This document shows positions 55,271 through 64,000 of a stretch of 64,000 nucleotides of DNA, one piece after another; positions within the stretch are counted from its first letter, which is position 1; each line of letters opens with the position of its first letter. Source of the DNA: Gammaproteobacteria bacterium (lineage in GTDB: Bacteria > Pseudomonadota > Gammaproteobacteria > Pseudomonadales > Pseudohongiellaceae); assembly GCA_019654215.1 (NCBI GenBank), contig BPDI01000003.1, forward strand, positions 1 through 64,000, in the 5' to 3' direction. Under the pieces are notes generated by a model. It had not been told where the DNA came from. It ran no database searches and saw nothing but the letters and a program-made list of their open reading frames with translations. The position numbers and the translations under genes are program-made.

Positions 55271-57394
55271 TTATTCGTCAGGCAAAGAGAAGACATAGAT
55301 TGCATTGCCCCATCTTGGGTAAGTAATTTCAGTTGCGATCACTCCAGGCACGGTGCGAGGGCTGGTGCCGCCTAAAGCAGCAGTTACTGCAATATATTGT
55401 TTACCGTCTACAGCAAAAGAAACCGGATGGCCCTGAACAGAAGTTCCTAAGCGGGTCTCCCATAAAACATCACCAGTATTAACATCAAATGCTTTAAAGC
55501 GGCGATCGAGATCGCCCACGAACACCAGATCACCACCGGTAGAAATAGTACCGGTATGTAATGATGCTCGTTGCTGAAAACTCCAAACTTCTTCTAGCGT
55601 GTCTGCATGATAAGCACCTACCTTGCCAAGATTGCCATTGGTACCAGGCATCTCGAAAAATTTACGACTTGCAGCTAGACCCCCACCGCCTTGTACTAAT
55701 GCAACTTCTCGTGCTGCGTTTTCCAAACAGGTTTGACTTAGGGGTGCAACTATTAATCCCGATGGTGGATGGTAAGTCATTGAATGCCAGTCTTTACCAC
55801 CGGCACTTGAAGGGCAAGCTGAAGTCCACTCATTCAATTGTGCATTCTGAATGTCTTGGCGATAAGTAACTTCACCTGTGTCAGGATCAATGTTGGTAAA
55901 CGCATTTTGAAAGACTGTTTCTTGGAATCCTAGGAATTCCCCAGTGACGCGATCGTTCTTCCAAAGAATGCCGTACTTGCCAATCGAGTAAACAAACTTT
56001 TCATCACCGCGATTAACCAACACTCGTTCAAATACTTCGTCTAAGTCGAGTGCTTCTGCCGGTACATGTTGGAAATACCAGTCGAGTACCCCTGATTCGG
56101 TATCGACTGCGACCGTGGCATTGGTATAGAGTCCCACGTCGAAAATTGTCATGTGACGTGACACTGGAACCCAGGGTTTTTGTTGTGCAGTGCCCCAATA
56201 GGTTAGGTTTAGATCTGGATCGTAACTGCCAGTGATCCAAGTTTCACCGCCGGCACGGAATATGTTGTCCAAACCACCCCATGTGTCGCCGCCTGGCTCT
56301 CCCATCTTGGCAATAGTTACGAATTGCCATAGTAGTTCGCCGTTGTCCGCATCATAAGCGCTGATGTAACAGTCTTCTGGTATGTAGCGGGCACATCCCG
56401 CGAGTCCCTGTATAACTTTTCCATCTGCCACTATGGGGCCTGATGAGTTGGCGAACCCTTTACTATTATCTGCTACAACAGTTTCCCAGACTTGCTCGCC
56501 GGTGCGAGCATCCAGAGCAACCAGGCGTGCGTCAGTAGTTGCTTGAATTATCTTATCGTCATACATCGCAATATTTCGCATGTCCTGTCGATTGGCCGGA
56601 CCAGTCCAGTGTTCCCAGATTAATTCTCCAGACTCAGCATCGAGTGCCTGGATGACGTTCCCAGGATTAATAAGATAGATAATTCCGTTGTAGACAAGAG
56701 GCGCTGGTTCAGAATCGCCCTCGTGCATATTCCACACCCACTCCAGGCTCAGATTCTTTACGTTCTCGGTGTTGATTTGATCTAGCGGACTATAACTATG
56801 GCCATAAAAATTTCGACGATGCATAGGCCAATCAGCAGGATTCGGATCCCTCAGCATTTCTTGAGTAAGAGGAACAAACTCAACAAACTCTTCCGTGTTT
56901 CCGGTTACCGTTAAACCTTGAGGGGCAGGTGGCTCGGGGCGTTGACGTTGAGCAATAATTTGCGAAATATTGTCGGCGATCTCGAAATCGGAAGAAGCAG
57001 TTAAAGCATCGCTAACGCTATCTACTCCATTAATATTCAAAATATGAGCGACGATGTTGAGGTAGTCTTCATCGCTAATGTTTTCATTACCGCCTGGTGG
57101 CATGTTCGATTGAATATTGCCGAGTAGTAATGCCGGCGTTTGTGTTCCCCAACGCTGCACGAAACTAAACCCGGAAAGTAGAGGGCCTAATGTAGTTCCT
57201 TCCAGGTTAGCACCATGGCAGCTAGCACAATTGGTTGCATAGCTATCTGCTCCCACAGTAGCTTGACTTTCAAACGAGAGTGCTGATTCAACTTCAGGAA
57301 CAGAAGTTGCAACTGGTTCAGGAGCAGTTGTTTCACCTCCGCAGGCACTTAATCCCAGAATTAAAAATCCACTAAGTACCAGGTGTCTTTTCAT
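55271..57394 (-). CDS. Lipoprotein PQQ dehydrogenase with N-terminal cytochrome c domain (copy 2)
   Basis: About 707 residues, intact. Lipobox LGLSAC (Cys18), haem motif CASCH (56-60), then the same propeller as the next gene with long identical blocks ([43 protein letters not shown]). The adjacent-cysteine motif of methanol dehydrogenase is absent; instead GCARYIPEDCYIS has two spaced cysteines. The ATG at 57394 is chosen for a standard lipoprotein signal; 57415 would add seven residues. Likely role: periplasmic oxidation of an alcohol or polyol with electrons passed to the respiratory chain. Confidence 0.93.
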   Translation of the reverse strand: MKRHLVLSGFLILGLSACGGETTAPEPVATSVPEVESALSFESQATVGADSYATNCASCHGANLEGTTLGPLLSGFSFVQRWGTQTPALLLGNIQSNMPPGGNENISDEDYLNIVAHILNINGVDSVSDALTASSDFEIADNISQIIAQRQRPEPPAPQGLTVTGNTEEFVEFVPLTQEMLRDPNPADWPMHRRNFYGHSYSPLDQINTENVKNLSLEWVWNMHEGDSEPAPLVYNGIIYLINPGNVIQALDAESGELIWEHWTGPANRQDMRNIAMYDDKIIQATTDARLVALDARTGEQVWETVVADNSKGFANSSGPIVADGKVIQGLAGCARYIPEDCYISAYDADNGELLWQFVTIAKMGEPGGDTWGGLDNIFRAGGETWITGSYDPDLNLTYWGTAQQKPWVPVSRHMTIFDVGLYTNATVAVDTESGVLDWYFQHVPAEALDLDEVFERVLVNRGDEKFVYSIGKYGILWKNDRVTGEFLGFQETVFQNAFTNIDPDTGEVTYRQDIQNAQLNEWTSACPSSAGGKDWHSMTYHPPSGLIVAPLSQTCLENAAREVALVQGGGGLAASRKFFEMPGTNGNLGKVGAYHADTLEEVWSFQQRASLHTGTISTGGDLVFVGDLDRRFKAFDVNTGDVLWETRLGTSVQGHPVSFAVDGKQYIAVTAALGGTSPRTVPGVIATEITYPRWGNAIYVFSLPDE

Positions 57395-57433
57395 TTTAAT
57401 CAAATTCAAATACATCGAGTAATTCCGCTAATA

Positions 57434-57880
57434 CTAATTATCGAAATGGCTGCGTAAGAATACCCAACCTCTTAATTCACCCGGAGGATTACTTTCACTA
57501 TGAATTTGAATGTAGAACTCATTATTGTGCAGAGCTTCCACCTGCTCATCAGTTAATGTGAGCTCGCCGAGCACTGATCCTCCAGTAGTCTGGGTTACTT
57601 CCAGGGTATGAATTACCGGCCCTGGCTGTGCTGGTGGTCCGTTGTGAACATGTGCGCCAGTTGCCGCTGAACTCATACCCTCAAAATTGCCTTCCACACT
57701 CAATGAATTGCCGTTTAAGGTAAGAATCACTTCTCCTTCCCCAAGAATCGTTGCAACTGTTTGTGGGGTTGTTGGCATTGGGGAAAGACGAGCTCTAAAT
57801 ACTTCTTGAGCTTGTGTGATCGTTGAAAAAAGCAATGTGCTTGTAACAACAAAAAGGGAAAGTTTGCGGCCGAGTTTCAT
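57434..57880 (-). CDS. Exported CHRD-domain protein
   Basis: 148 residues. The signal peptide ends ITQAQ. FRARLSPMPTTPQ, EGEVILTLNGNSLSVEGNFEGM, GAHVHNGPP and EFYIQIHSESNPPGELRGWV are the CHRD domain hallmarks, with the histidines that may bind metal. The function of bacterial CHRD proteins is unclear. It lies 39 bases upstream of the tandem PQQ dehydrogenases in the same direction and is probably the first gene of their operon. Confidence 0.9.
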   Translation of the reverse strand: MKLGRKLSLFVVTSTLLFSTITQAQEVFRARLSPMPTTPQTVATILGEGEVILTLNGNSLSVEGNFEGMSSAATGAHVHNGPPAQPGPVIHTLEVTQTTGGSVLGELTLTDEQVEALHNNEFYIQIHSESNPPGELRGWVFLRSHFDN

Positions 57881-58000
57881 GATTACCTCTTGGCTCTAGT
57901 TATTGAAAAATCTTTTGTGAAAGCTAGCAGCAAAACGCGCGATATTGCAATCACGCGGCAATAACTGTCACTTATTTGTCAGTCAATAAAGAAGAGACAG

Positions 58001-59652
58001 TTATTCATCTCTACATTGAAAATTTTCGGCGATCCAATTGTTTGGATCGTTAGCGCCACCAAAAGGGCCGACATATTGTGCCTGCTGCGGATACGCGCAC
58101 ACAAGTCGCTGATTGTCCACCTGTCCATTAGTTCGATGTTCGGCGGTAACAAAATCAGGAGCGATTCCCGGGTTTTCAACCCAATTGACCATCGGTGCTA
58201 ATTTGTCCCAACTATCGGGACCGGGACCCCACGACAATGACCCATACCTGGCGCTAAAAACAAACGAGCTGAATCACTGGCTTGAGTTAAGCTGCCATCG
58301 AAAGTCGCATTCACCATTTCATTGAAATAATCCAGTGTATCTTCCGCAACAATTAAAGTATCAACCCAGCCATGGTAGATGATGAGTTTTCCTCCGCGAC
58401 CTTTTAGAAACTGGGCTAGGTCGGGATCTTCGGCATCTGTGATCGATTTCATCAAGTCGCCTTTGCCGGAATAAAACTCATTGATGTCGTAATCTTTCCA
58501 ATGAAACTCTGGGAACACACCGTCGGTTCTTGCTTCATAGTTGTAGTCCCGTACATCCGGAATAGTCACTCCTGGATCATATTCATAAAATAAATAATTC
58601 ATATGATCGCCGGCAACACCGACTAATTTTGATGGACCCATGTTGTTACCTTCATGGGGAATATAATAGCCCGTCCAACGTGGTTCGGAACCGAGAGCTT
58701 TCCGGGATAAACCTGACGACTCGCGTCATCTATTTGGGCCCCGGGATAGAAGTCGATAATTGTTTGCAGCTGATCGTGGGTGAAACATTGATCGCTACTG
58801 CCACTGGTGGGGCACATCAAATCTGAGAGATCACCGCGGGGATCGAAGTTACAACTAAGAGGATTATCAATAACTCCGTCGGTAATACCATCGATGGCAT
58901 CGCATTTTTCCAGCACCTGTTCATGTAAAAATCCACCAGACTGAGACTGTCATAACTACCATTGCCATCGGTATCTACAGCAAGATTGCCAGCGAGGTTA
59001 TCTCGATACATACGTTGCAAGTTCCAAACACCTGATGCATTTAATGCCTGATAGGCAAAGGCGGGTGCTCCAGCAACAATACCATCGAAATCATTTGGAT
59101 AGCGCTGGCTTCCATTAGACCCTGCCGGCCACCCTGGGAACATCCCTCGAAGTAGGAATAATCTGGACCACGATCGTAATACTCATTCACTAATAATTTA
59201 CCCGCCATCACAGTCAGGTGTACTGCACGATAGCCGAAGTCAATTTCTGCCTGGCGATTATTAAACGCGAAGGAAGCGCCAGGCTCGACACCATTGTCGT
59301 GTCCGGTATTGCTGTTGGTTACGGCATAGCCTTCGGCGACTCGGTGATTGGCATAATCAAGATCACCATCTTTACCACCATCGCCCCATTGCAGAAATCT
59401 TCCATTCCAATTCCTCGGCAAAGGCAATTGCGCATGAAAATGTATGGGAGGAGAAATGATTCCTCTAATGTAACAGTAGGGTTGATCTGATTGATCGTTG
59501 TCTCTTATCTGCGCGGAGGTAATGGTAAGATTGCCCAGCTGCCGCAAGTTTTCACAGGCTAATACTTCTGAAGAAGACAAGCTCTGGGATAATGATTGGT
59601 TGACAAATCCTAATAAAAGAAGAAGGGATAACGTTTTGCACATACAATTCAT
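58001..59652 (-). CDS. Exported tannase/feruloyl esterase family protein, frame interrupted
   Basis: About 550 codons. The signal peptide ends SLSQS. The nucleophile motif FEGCSQGGRQGLMEA (Cys171-Ser172), AQRYPNDFDGIVAGAPAF, YHGWVDTLI with the catalytic Asp and LAPGMGHCRGV with His and Cys form the CS-D-HC arrangement of tannases and feruloyl esterases. The lid region includes DGVIDNPLSCNFDP, a calcium-loop-like segment. It should release phenolic acids or related acyl groups outside the cytoplasm. Breaks near 59110, 58915, 58690, 58640 and 58225. Confidence 0.85.
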
Positions 59653-59709
59653 GGGGATACCTGAATTCTTATTCTTTTCAAAAATTGATAAGGCTTGAGA
59701 GTACAGGCA

Positions 59710-60387
59710 GTGTGCGGACGATTCAATCTAATCGATAGCCCGGAAATGCAATGGCTTTGCGAAACACTAGGTATAAGAATTTTTTCTAATCAGCAAAGTC
59801 ATGATATAGCACCGGGTGCAAAAATTGCCATCGTTCACATAGTGAATGGCGAGCGCATTGTTTCAGAAGCTATGTGGTGGTTGCTTCTTTATCATGAAAC
59901 CCTGAAACCCAACTATAAGTATGCAAGTTTTAATTCGCGCTCGGATAAGTTGTTCACGAAACGTTCTATTACATACACACCATTTCGCGAATCTCGCTGT
60001 ATTATTCCAGCCAGTGCCTTTGTGGAAGGACTCGGGGATAAAGAGACTTACCACAAAGTTGAACTAGAAGGGTCAGCAATAACCTTCGGCGGTTTGTATA
60101 AAGAAAACATAAACAGAGAAACAGGAGAAGTTGTTTACTCAGCCTCCATCATTACGCTGCCTCCCTTGGTGCCACAGTGGAACGACATTCATCCTAAATC
60201 CATGCCCCTTATGCTGGATTTTGAAGACGATGCTTTGGTTGAGAAGTGGCTCGATCCAGAATTTAAAGATGTCGAAGAGTTTGAGCAGCTCCTGGAACCA
60301 AGAGTTCAGAAACCAATGATAGTTACCAAGATCGATAAACCCAGTAAATGGAATCCTATTGAAGACAGCTTCATGATTTTGAAATAG
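59710..60387 (+). CDS. HMCES/YedK-family abasic-site protein
   Basis: 225 residues. The GTG at 59710 is the right start because it places the catalytic Cys at position 2 (MCGRFNLI); the longer frame from 59695 would bury it. SFNSRSDKL keeps the conserved Asn, CIIPASAFVEG the catalytic Glu, and NDIHPKSMPLML the active-site His. The protein makes a thiazolidine crosslink with abasic sites in single-stranded DNA. It is divergent from E. coli YedK. No LexA box was noticed upstream. Confidence 0.88.
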   Translation: MCGRFNLIDSPEMQWLCETLGIRIFSNQQSHDIAPGAKIAIVHIVNGERIVSEAMWWLLLYHETLKPNYKYASFNSRSDKLFTKRSITYTPFRESRCIIPASAFVEGLGDKETYHKVELEGSAITFGGLYKENINRETGEVVYSASIITLPPLVPQWNDIHPKSMPLMLDFEDDALVEKWLDPEFKDVEEFEQLLEPRVQKPMIVTKIDKPSKWNPIEDSFMILK

Positions 60388-60420
60388 TTGAACAAGAACA
60401 ACCATACGGTAATGAATTAA

Positions 60421-61275
60421 ATGGAAGAAATAGCTCGCAATAAAAGTTTTGGTGGAACTCAGGTTCGCTGTAAGCACTTTTCAACAACTGTTATTTGTGA
60501 AATGACATTTTCTGTATTTTTGCCAGAACAATTGTCTACCGGAGCAGATGTGAAATTGCCAGTGATCTATTGGCTGTCTGGATTAACCTGCACTGACGAA
60601 AATTTTGTGCAAAAAGCCGGTGTACAAAAACTTGCGTCTGACCTAGGTATCATCATTGTTTCGCCGGACACTAGCCCGCGGGGAGAAGGCGTACCCGATG
60701 ATAAAAATGGCGCCTATGATCTAGGTTTAGGCGCTGGCTTTTATCTGAATGCAACAGAAGAACCGTGGAAAAAACACTACCAGATGTATGACTATGTGGT
60801 TGAAGAGCTTCCAGCACTCGTGAAGCGGAAGTTTCCCATCGACGATAAACGTCAATCCATCATGGGTCATTCCATGGGAGGTCACGGGGCTATTACCATT
60901 GCGTTAAAGAACCCGGAAAATTATCGCAGTGTTTCTGCCTTTGCTCCTATCGTTTCTCCCATGAATTGTCCGTGGGGTCAGAAAGCTTTTAAAAATTATC
61001 TTGGAGAGGATGAAAGCACCTGGGCTCAGTATGACTCCGTCGAGTTAATGAAAAGATCGATGCGGCCAATTCCTATGTTGATTGATCAGGGGTCAGCCGA
61101 TGAATTTTTAGAAGAACAATTGAAGCCATTATTATTGGTTGAAGCGGCCAGCGGAAAGGGTTACCCGTTAAGTTTTAATCAAAGAGAAGGGTACGATCAC
61201 AGCTACTTCTTCATATCCAGCTTTATCGAAAAGCACTTGCATTTTCATGCAGGAATTTTAACGACGGTTGTTTAA
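60421..61275 (+). CDS. fghA: S-formylglutathione hydrolase
   Basis: 284 residues. The esterase-D-like fold is clear: LPVIYWLSGLTCTDENFVQKAG, VSPDTSPRGEGVPDD, the nucleophile elbow GHSMGGHGA, the Asp in IDQGSADEFL and the His in YDHSYFFISSFIEKH. It hydrolyses S-formylglutathione to formate and glutathione, the last step of formaldehyde detoxification. The formaldehyde dehydrogenase partner is not in the window. 33 bases after the YedK gene, same strand. Confidence 0.96.
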   Translation: MEEIARNKSFGGTQVRCKHFSTTVICEMTFSVFLPEQLSTGADVKLPVIYWLSGLTCTDENFVQKAGVQKLASDLGIIIVSPDTSPRGEGVPDDKNGAYDLGLGAGFYLNATEEPWKKHYQMYDYVVEELPALVKRKFPIDDKRQSIMGHSMGGHGAITIALKNPENYRSVSAFAPIVSPMNCPWGQKAFKNYLGEDESTWAQYDSVELMKRSMRPIPMLIDQGSADEFLEEQLKPLLLVEAASGKGYPLSFNQREGYDHSYFFISSFIEKHLHFHAGILTTVV

Positions 61276-61282
61276 GTATTTT

Positions 61283-62707
61283 CTACGCCGCAAGCCAAAT
61301 TAGCGCACCGCAAACCACTGCAATCACCTGCCCGATTCTATCTGTTAGAGCGAATAACACAGGATCTTCTTCCAGTTTTTGCGTATGGGCGAATTGCCAG
61401 ATACGAAATAGCAGATACATAAGAAGCGGGCAGATAAGCCAAAGTATCAATGGTGAACTATAAAGCTGGGTAGTTTCAGGCGCCGTAATATAAAGTATAA
61501 ATACAATAATTGCTGTGGCACTGGACGCCTTGCCAATTCTAGACAACAGCGATATGTGAGTATACAGGTAGGCCCTGCCTTCTGCTCGCTGTTTTCCTTC
61601 CCCGATTAAGTTTAATAATTCTGTAACACGTTTTACTAACGCAAGTCCTAGGAACAAGAAGAATGAAAATGTAATTAACCACACTGTTGTTTGAACAGAG
61701 ATTGCCGCCGATCCCGCAATAATTCGCATCGTATACAAAACTCCCAGAGTAATTACATCCACTAAGAACAGGCGTTTTAAACGGAAACTATATAAGGAAG
61801 TAAGAAGCCAATAGATCATTAAAACTAATAAAAAAGATTGTGGCAGTAATAACGCAAACAAAACTCCAATCAGGAATAATAATGGTCCAGCAAAAAATCC
61901 CGTTGCTAAAGAAAGTTCTCCCGCCGCAAAAGCCCGCTTAGATTTGGTTATATGCTGTCGGTCAGACTTTAAATCCAGCATATCGTTTAACAGATACACA
62001 CTGGATGCACACAGACAGAAACTGACATAAGCAATTATCGAAAGAAAGAGTAAATCCAGTTGACTAATCTGATGTGATAAAATCAGTGGAACAAATACAA
62101 GTAGATTCTTTAGCCACTGATGGGGTCGCATTGTCTCTAAGAGTTTGTTGAACTGCGAAGGAGCGCTATCAAAGCTTTTTGTGTTGGTGGTTTTTATTTT
62201 TCTTTCTAGAGACTGACTGCAGTTAACGAGCAACACTTCCGCCGACTGTTTCCAAATTGGTAAGTCTTCAGAGGAGTTTCCTGCATAAGAAAATGACTCA
62301 CCATTATTTAGTTCCTGAATTCTGGCTAGCTTGTTGTTTGCTTTTAAGTTTGTGGACTCGTTACTACCAAAGCATTCATTAAATAAGTCAAAGTGTGAGC
62401 TGACTTGTTCTACCGCAGTCTGGTTTGATGCAGAGATGAGAACTAGTTTTCTGCCGCGCTCTTTTTCTTTTTGTAAAAATTCATGAAACTCTGCATTTAC
62501 TGGTACTTGTTCGATTGGAACTTGCACCCGTTTAGCTAATTGCAGTTTTAAGTAAGGCCTTCCTTTTAACAACCAAATAGGTATGGCAAACAGAAAGAAG
62601 AGATTCTTCTTTAATAGAATAAGAATGGATTCGAACATCAAATCCGACTTAATCAGAGTCCCGTCGAGATCGACGTACAAAGGAAGATTGGAGGTTGAAC
62701 TTTCCAA
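61283..62707 (-). CDS. HAD phosphatase-UbiA prenyltransferase fusion
   Basis: 474 residues. The HAD domain (about 1-185) has YVDLDGTLIKSD, LVLISASNQTAV and SYAGNSSEDLPIW. The UbiA domain (about 190-474) has LRPHQW-like MRPHQWLKNLLVFVP, the NDMLDLKSDRQH prenyl-diphosphate motif and about eight membrane helices. UbiA members of this subgroup make polyprenyl-phosphate-phosphoribose; the HAD half could remove the phosphate. This fits the neighbouring SDR and FAD-oxidase genes, which resemble the DprE2 and DprE1 epimerase pair. Intact. Confidence 0.9.
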   Translation of the reverse strand: MESSTSNLPLYVDLDGTLIKSDLMFESILILLKKNLFFLFAIPIWLLKGRPYLKLQLAKRVQVPIEQVPVNAEFHEFLQKEKERGRKLVLISASNQTAVEQVSSHFDLFNECFGSNESTNLKANNKLARIQELNNGESFSYAGNSSEDLPIWKQSAEVLLVNCSQSLERKIKTTNTKSFDSAPSQFNKLLETMRPHQWLKNLLVFVPLILSHQISQLDLLFLSIIAYVSFCLCASSVYLLNDMLDLKSDRQHITKSKRAFAAGELSLATGFFAGPLLFLIGVLFALLLPQSFLLVLMIYWLLTSLYSFRLKRLFLVDVITLGVLYTMRIIAGSAAISVQTTVWLITFSFFLFLGLALVKRVTELLNLIGEGKQRAEGRAYLYTHISLLSRIGKASSATAIIVFILYITAPETTQLYSSPLILWLICPLLMYLLFRIWQFAHTQKLEEDPVLFALTDRIGQVIAVVCGALIWLAA

Positions 62708-62711
62708 CTGC

Positions 62712-63445
62712 TTAAAACTTCAGTCGCTTAAAGAGGACTTCAGGAATGGAGCGAACTATTGCCATGATGATGCGCCAGTAGCCAGGCGCGTATACGGTGT
62801 GCTTCTTCTTATCAATACTGCGTACTATTTTTGTTGCAACTGACTCCGGTGAGGACCAAAGCATGCCTTTTTCAAACCCGGCGGTCATGGGTGAATCAAC
62901 CAGACCAGGTCTTATATCGACGATGTGTACGCCGTGTGGCAACAGCTTTCCCCTTAAGCCCTGCAAGTATGTGGATACCATAGATTTGGCAGCCCCGTAA
63001 ATGAAATTAGGTGCCGGCCGCGATCACCTGCAACTGAGGTTATAACAGCCAGCGTCCCCGAATTTTGTTCTTTAAGTAGCTTTGAAATTTCAGTACACAA
63101 AGAAATTACACTTAACCCATTAATTTTTATCTCTTGCGCTGCTTGTTCAAAATCAGATTCACAAATTTCCTGGTCTGGGAGCGAACCATGACAAATCAGT
63201 GCAAGGTCAATGTTTTCTAGTGCTGATTTAGCGTTGCTAACAGCATTTATATGACTTTCAGTATCAGTAATATCCATTACATGGAAATCTACCGATTGAG
63301 CTCCCCTTACTGTTAAATCGTCAGATAGTTCCATAAGGCGGGCTTCATTTCTTGCGATTAAAAACAATCGCGCATTGCGCTCTGAATAAAGCCGACTAAT
63401 GGCTTTGGCGATTGCAGATGTAGCTCCAACGAGAAGAATATTCAT
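62712..63445 (-). CDS. SDR-family oxidoreductase, DprE2-like, one frameshift
   Basis: About 243 codons. Rossmann start NILLVGATSAIAKAISRLY, FHVMDITDTES, ALICHGSLPDQE, VITSVAGDRGR with the catalytic Ser, then YGAAKSMVSTYLQGLRGKL with the YxxxK motif and VDIRPGLVDSPMTAG. The break near 63010 lies between the two. This is the NAD(P)H-dependent partner that would complete epimerisation of polyprenyl-phosphoryl ribose to arabinose. Ten bases after the FAD-oxidase stop, four before the UbiA fusion. Confidence 0.87.
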
Positions 63446-63454
63446 GTTTACTTT

Positions 63455-64000
63455 TTACGTGAGACCCAATCTAGTCGATTGCAAAGATGCAAATCGACAT
63501 TCTGGGTCCAGTTCCTTTTTTACTTCTAGAAATTTCTCCCAAGATTGATAACTAGCCTTAAATACGTCTTCACTCATCCTTGAATCCTTAGCCAGATAAA
63601 GACGGCCGTTATTAGCTAGTACAATTTCATCTAACTGTTTTAGTAAGGGAAAAACTTTTTTTTCATTTTTGAAATCCACACTCAGAGTGTAGCCAGCGAT
63701 TGGAAAGGACAGCAAATTCTCATTTTTATTGCCAAATTTTTTCAGGACAGAGATAAATGATCCTTTGCCTGACTCTGAAACGCAGTCAATGATTTCCCTC
63801 AGCCCAGTTCTGGCAGATTCTAATGGTAAAACCAACTGATATTGTATAAAGCCTTTGCCGCCATAAAGCCGATTCCAGTTTCGAATATTGTCTAAGGGGA
63901 AAAAGTAGGCATCGTAGTTCACCGAGCGTCCTTCTGTTGTCTGCTTACGTAGTTTGTATAGAGAATTGTTGAACAATCGAGTTGTGAATTTATTGATTAA
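63455..64000 (-). CDS. FAD-dependent oxidase, DprE1-like, C-terminal part (cut by window edge)
   Basis: The frame is open to the right edge; about 181 C-terminal residues are present. DAYFFPLDNIRNWNRLYGGKGFIQYQLVLP is the substrate-domain signature of DprE1/D-arabinono-lactone-oxidase-like proteins, followed by FISVLKKFG, FPIAGYTLSVDF, LDEIVLANNGRLYLAKDSRM and a C-terminal FLEVKKELDPECRFASLQSTRLG. The N-terminal FAD domain lies outside the window. With the SDR and UbiA-HAD genes it forms a three-gene leftward operon. Confidence 0.88.
   Translation of the reverse strand, partial: LINKFTTRLFNNSLYKLRKQTTEGRSVNYDAYFFPLDNIRNWNRLYGGKGFIQYQLVLPLESARTGLREIIDCVSESGKGSFISVLKKFGNKNENLLSFPIAGYTLSVDFKNEKKVFPLLKQLDEIVLANNGRLYLAKDSRMSEDVFKASYQSWEKFLEVKKELDPECRFASLQSTRLGLT

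Noticed and set aside
1-64000. CRISPR arrays, tRNA, rRNA, prophage or integron
   Set aside because: No regularly spaced repeats, no cloverleaf or rRNA-like stretches, and no phage or integrase genes were seen on reading through.

Overview
The window looks like chromosome from an aerobic, heterotrophic, probably marine gammaproteobacterium. This is an inference from gene content: malate synthase G, S-formylglutathione hydrolase, HMCES/YedK, an M48 lipoprotein peptidase, a SirB2 fragment and several PQQ/cytochrome c systems, at moderate, A+T-leaning base composition. No rRNA, tRNA, CRISPR array, integrase or transposase was seen. The gene set is dominated by exported enzymes. At least seven proteins carry twin-arginine (Tat) signals, several are lipoproteins, and five carry CxxCH haem motifs (one of these in a disrupted frame).

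A technical feature shapes everything else: about twenty genes have the right content in the right order but are split by one-base insertions or deletions, many in homopolymers. Neighbours such as glcB (724 codons) and the two PQQ dehydrogenases (about 710 codons each) are intact. I read this mainly as residual sequencing error in a draft assembly rather than gene decay, and I give whole-gene spans for the interrupted genes.

Layout. 0-7 kb: end of an alpha/beta hydrolase, a broken beta-helix lipoprotein, two membrane-anchored probable split-barrel proteins, an AHL-lactonase-like metallohydrolase, an NHL propeller protein, an FMN reductase and a Tat-exported dienelactone hydrolase. 7.2-12 kb: a five-gene leftward operon of exported or anchored proteins around a Tat-exported enolase-superfamily dehydratase. 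12.1-15.1 kb: metallo-hydrolase, retropepsin-like protein and esterase. 15.5-17.6 kb: glcB. 19-21.3 kb: exported NHL propeller and exported HpaI-type aldolase. 21.3-24.8 kb: aminotransferase and a compatible-solute-type ABC transporter with fused permease and binding protein. 24.9-33.7 kb: serine hydrolase, the ankyrin/DUF1552/DUF1592 operon, SGNH hydrolase and SMP-30 lactonase. 34-38.6 kb: pyrD-pyrK and a malonate uptake/activation operon (madL-madM-matB). 38.8-41.7 kb: PQQ dehydrogenase, dihaem cytochrome c and DUF4920 protein.

41.7-42.4 kb is a gene-free stretch rich in inverted repeats. 42.4-50.1 kb is a seven-gene leftward operon (sulfatase, two sugar isomerase/epimerases, Gfo/Idh/MocA oxidoreductase, GMC oxidoreductase, gluconate-2-dehydrogenase subunit 3, DUF1080 protein). 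It reads as a periplasmic 3-keto-glycoside pathway, possibly for sulfated glycosides. 50-53 kb holds an M48 peptidase and a small operon (VOC, GFA, MOSC and membrane proteins). 53-58 kb has two tandem lipoprotein PQQ dehydrogenases with N-terminal cytochrome domains and a CHRD protein. 58-64 kb has a tannase-family esterase, HMCES/YedK, FghA, and a UbiA-HAD / SDR / FAD-oxidase trio resembling the polyprenyl-phosphoribose to arabinose pathway.
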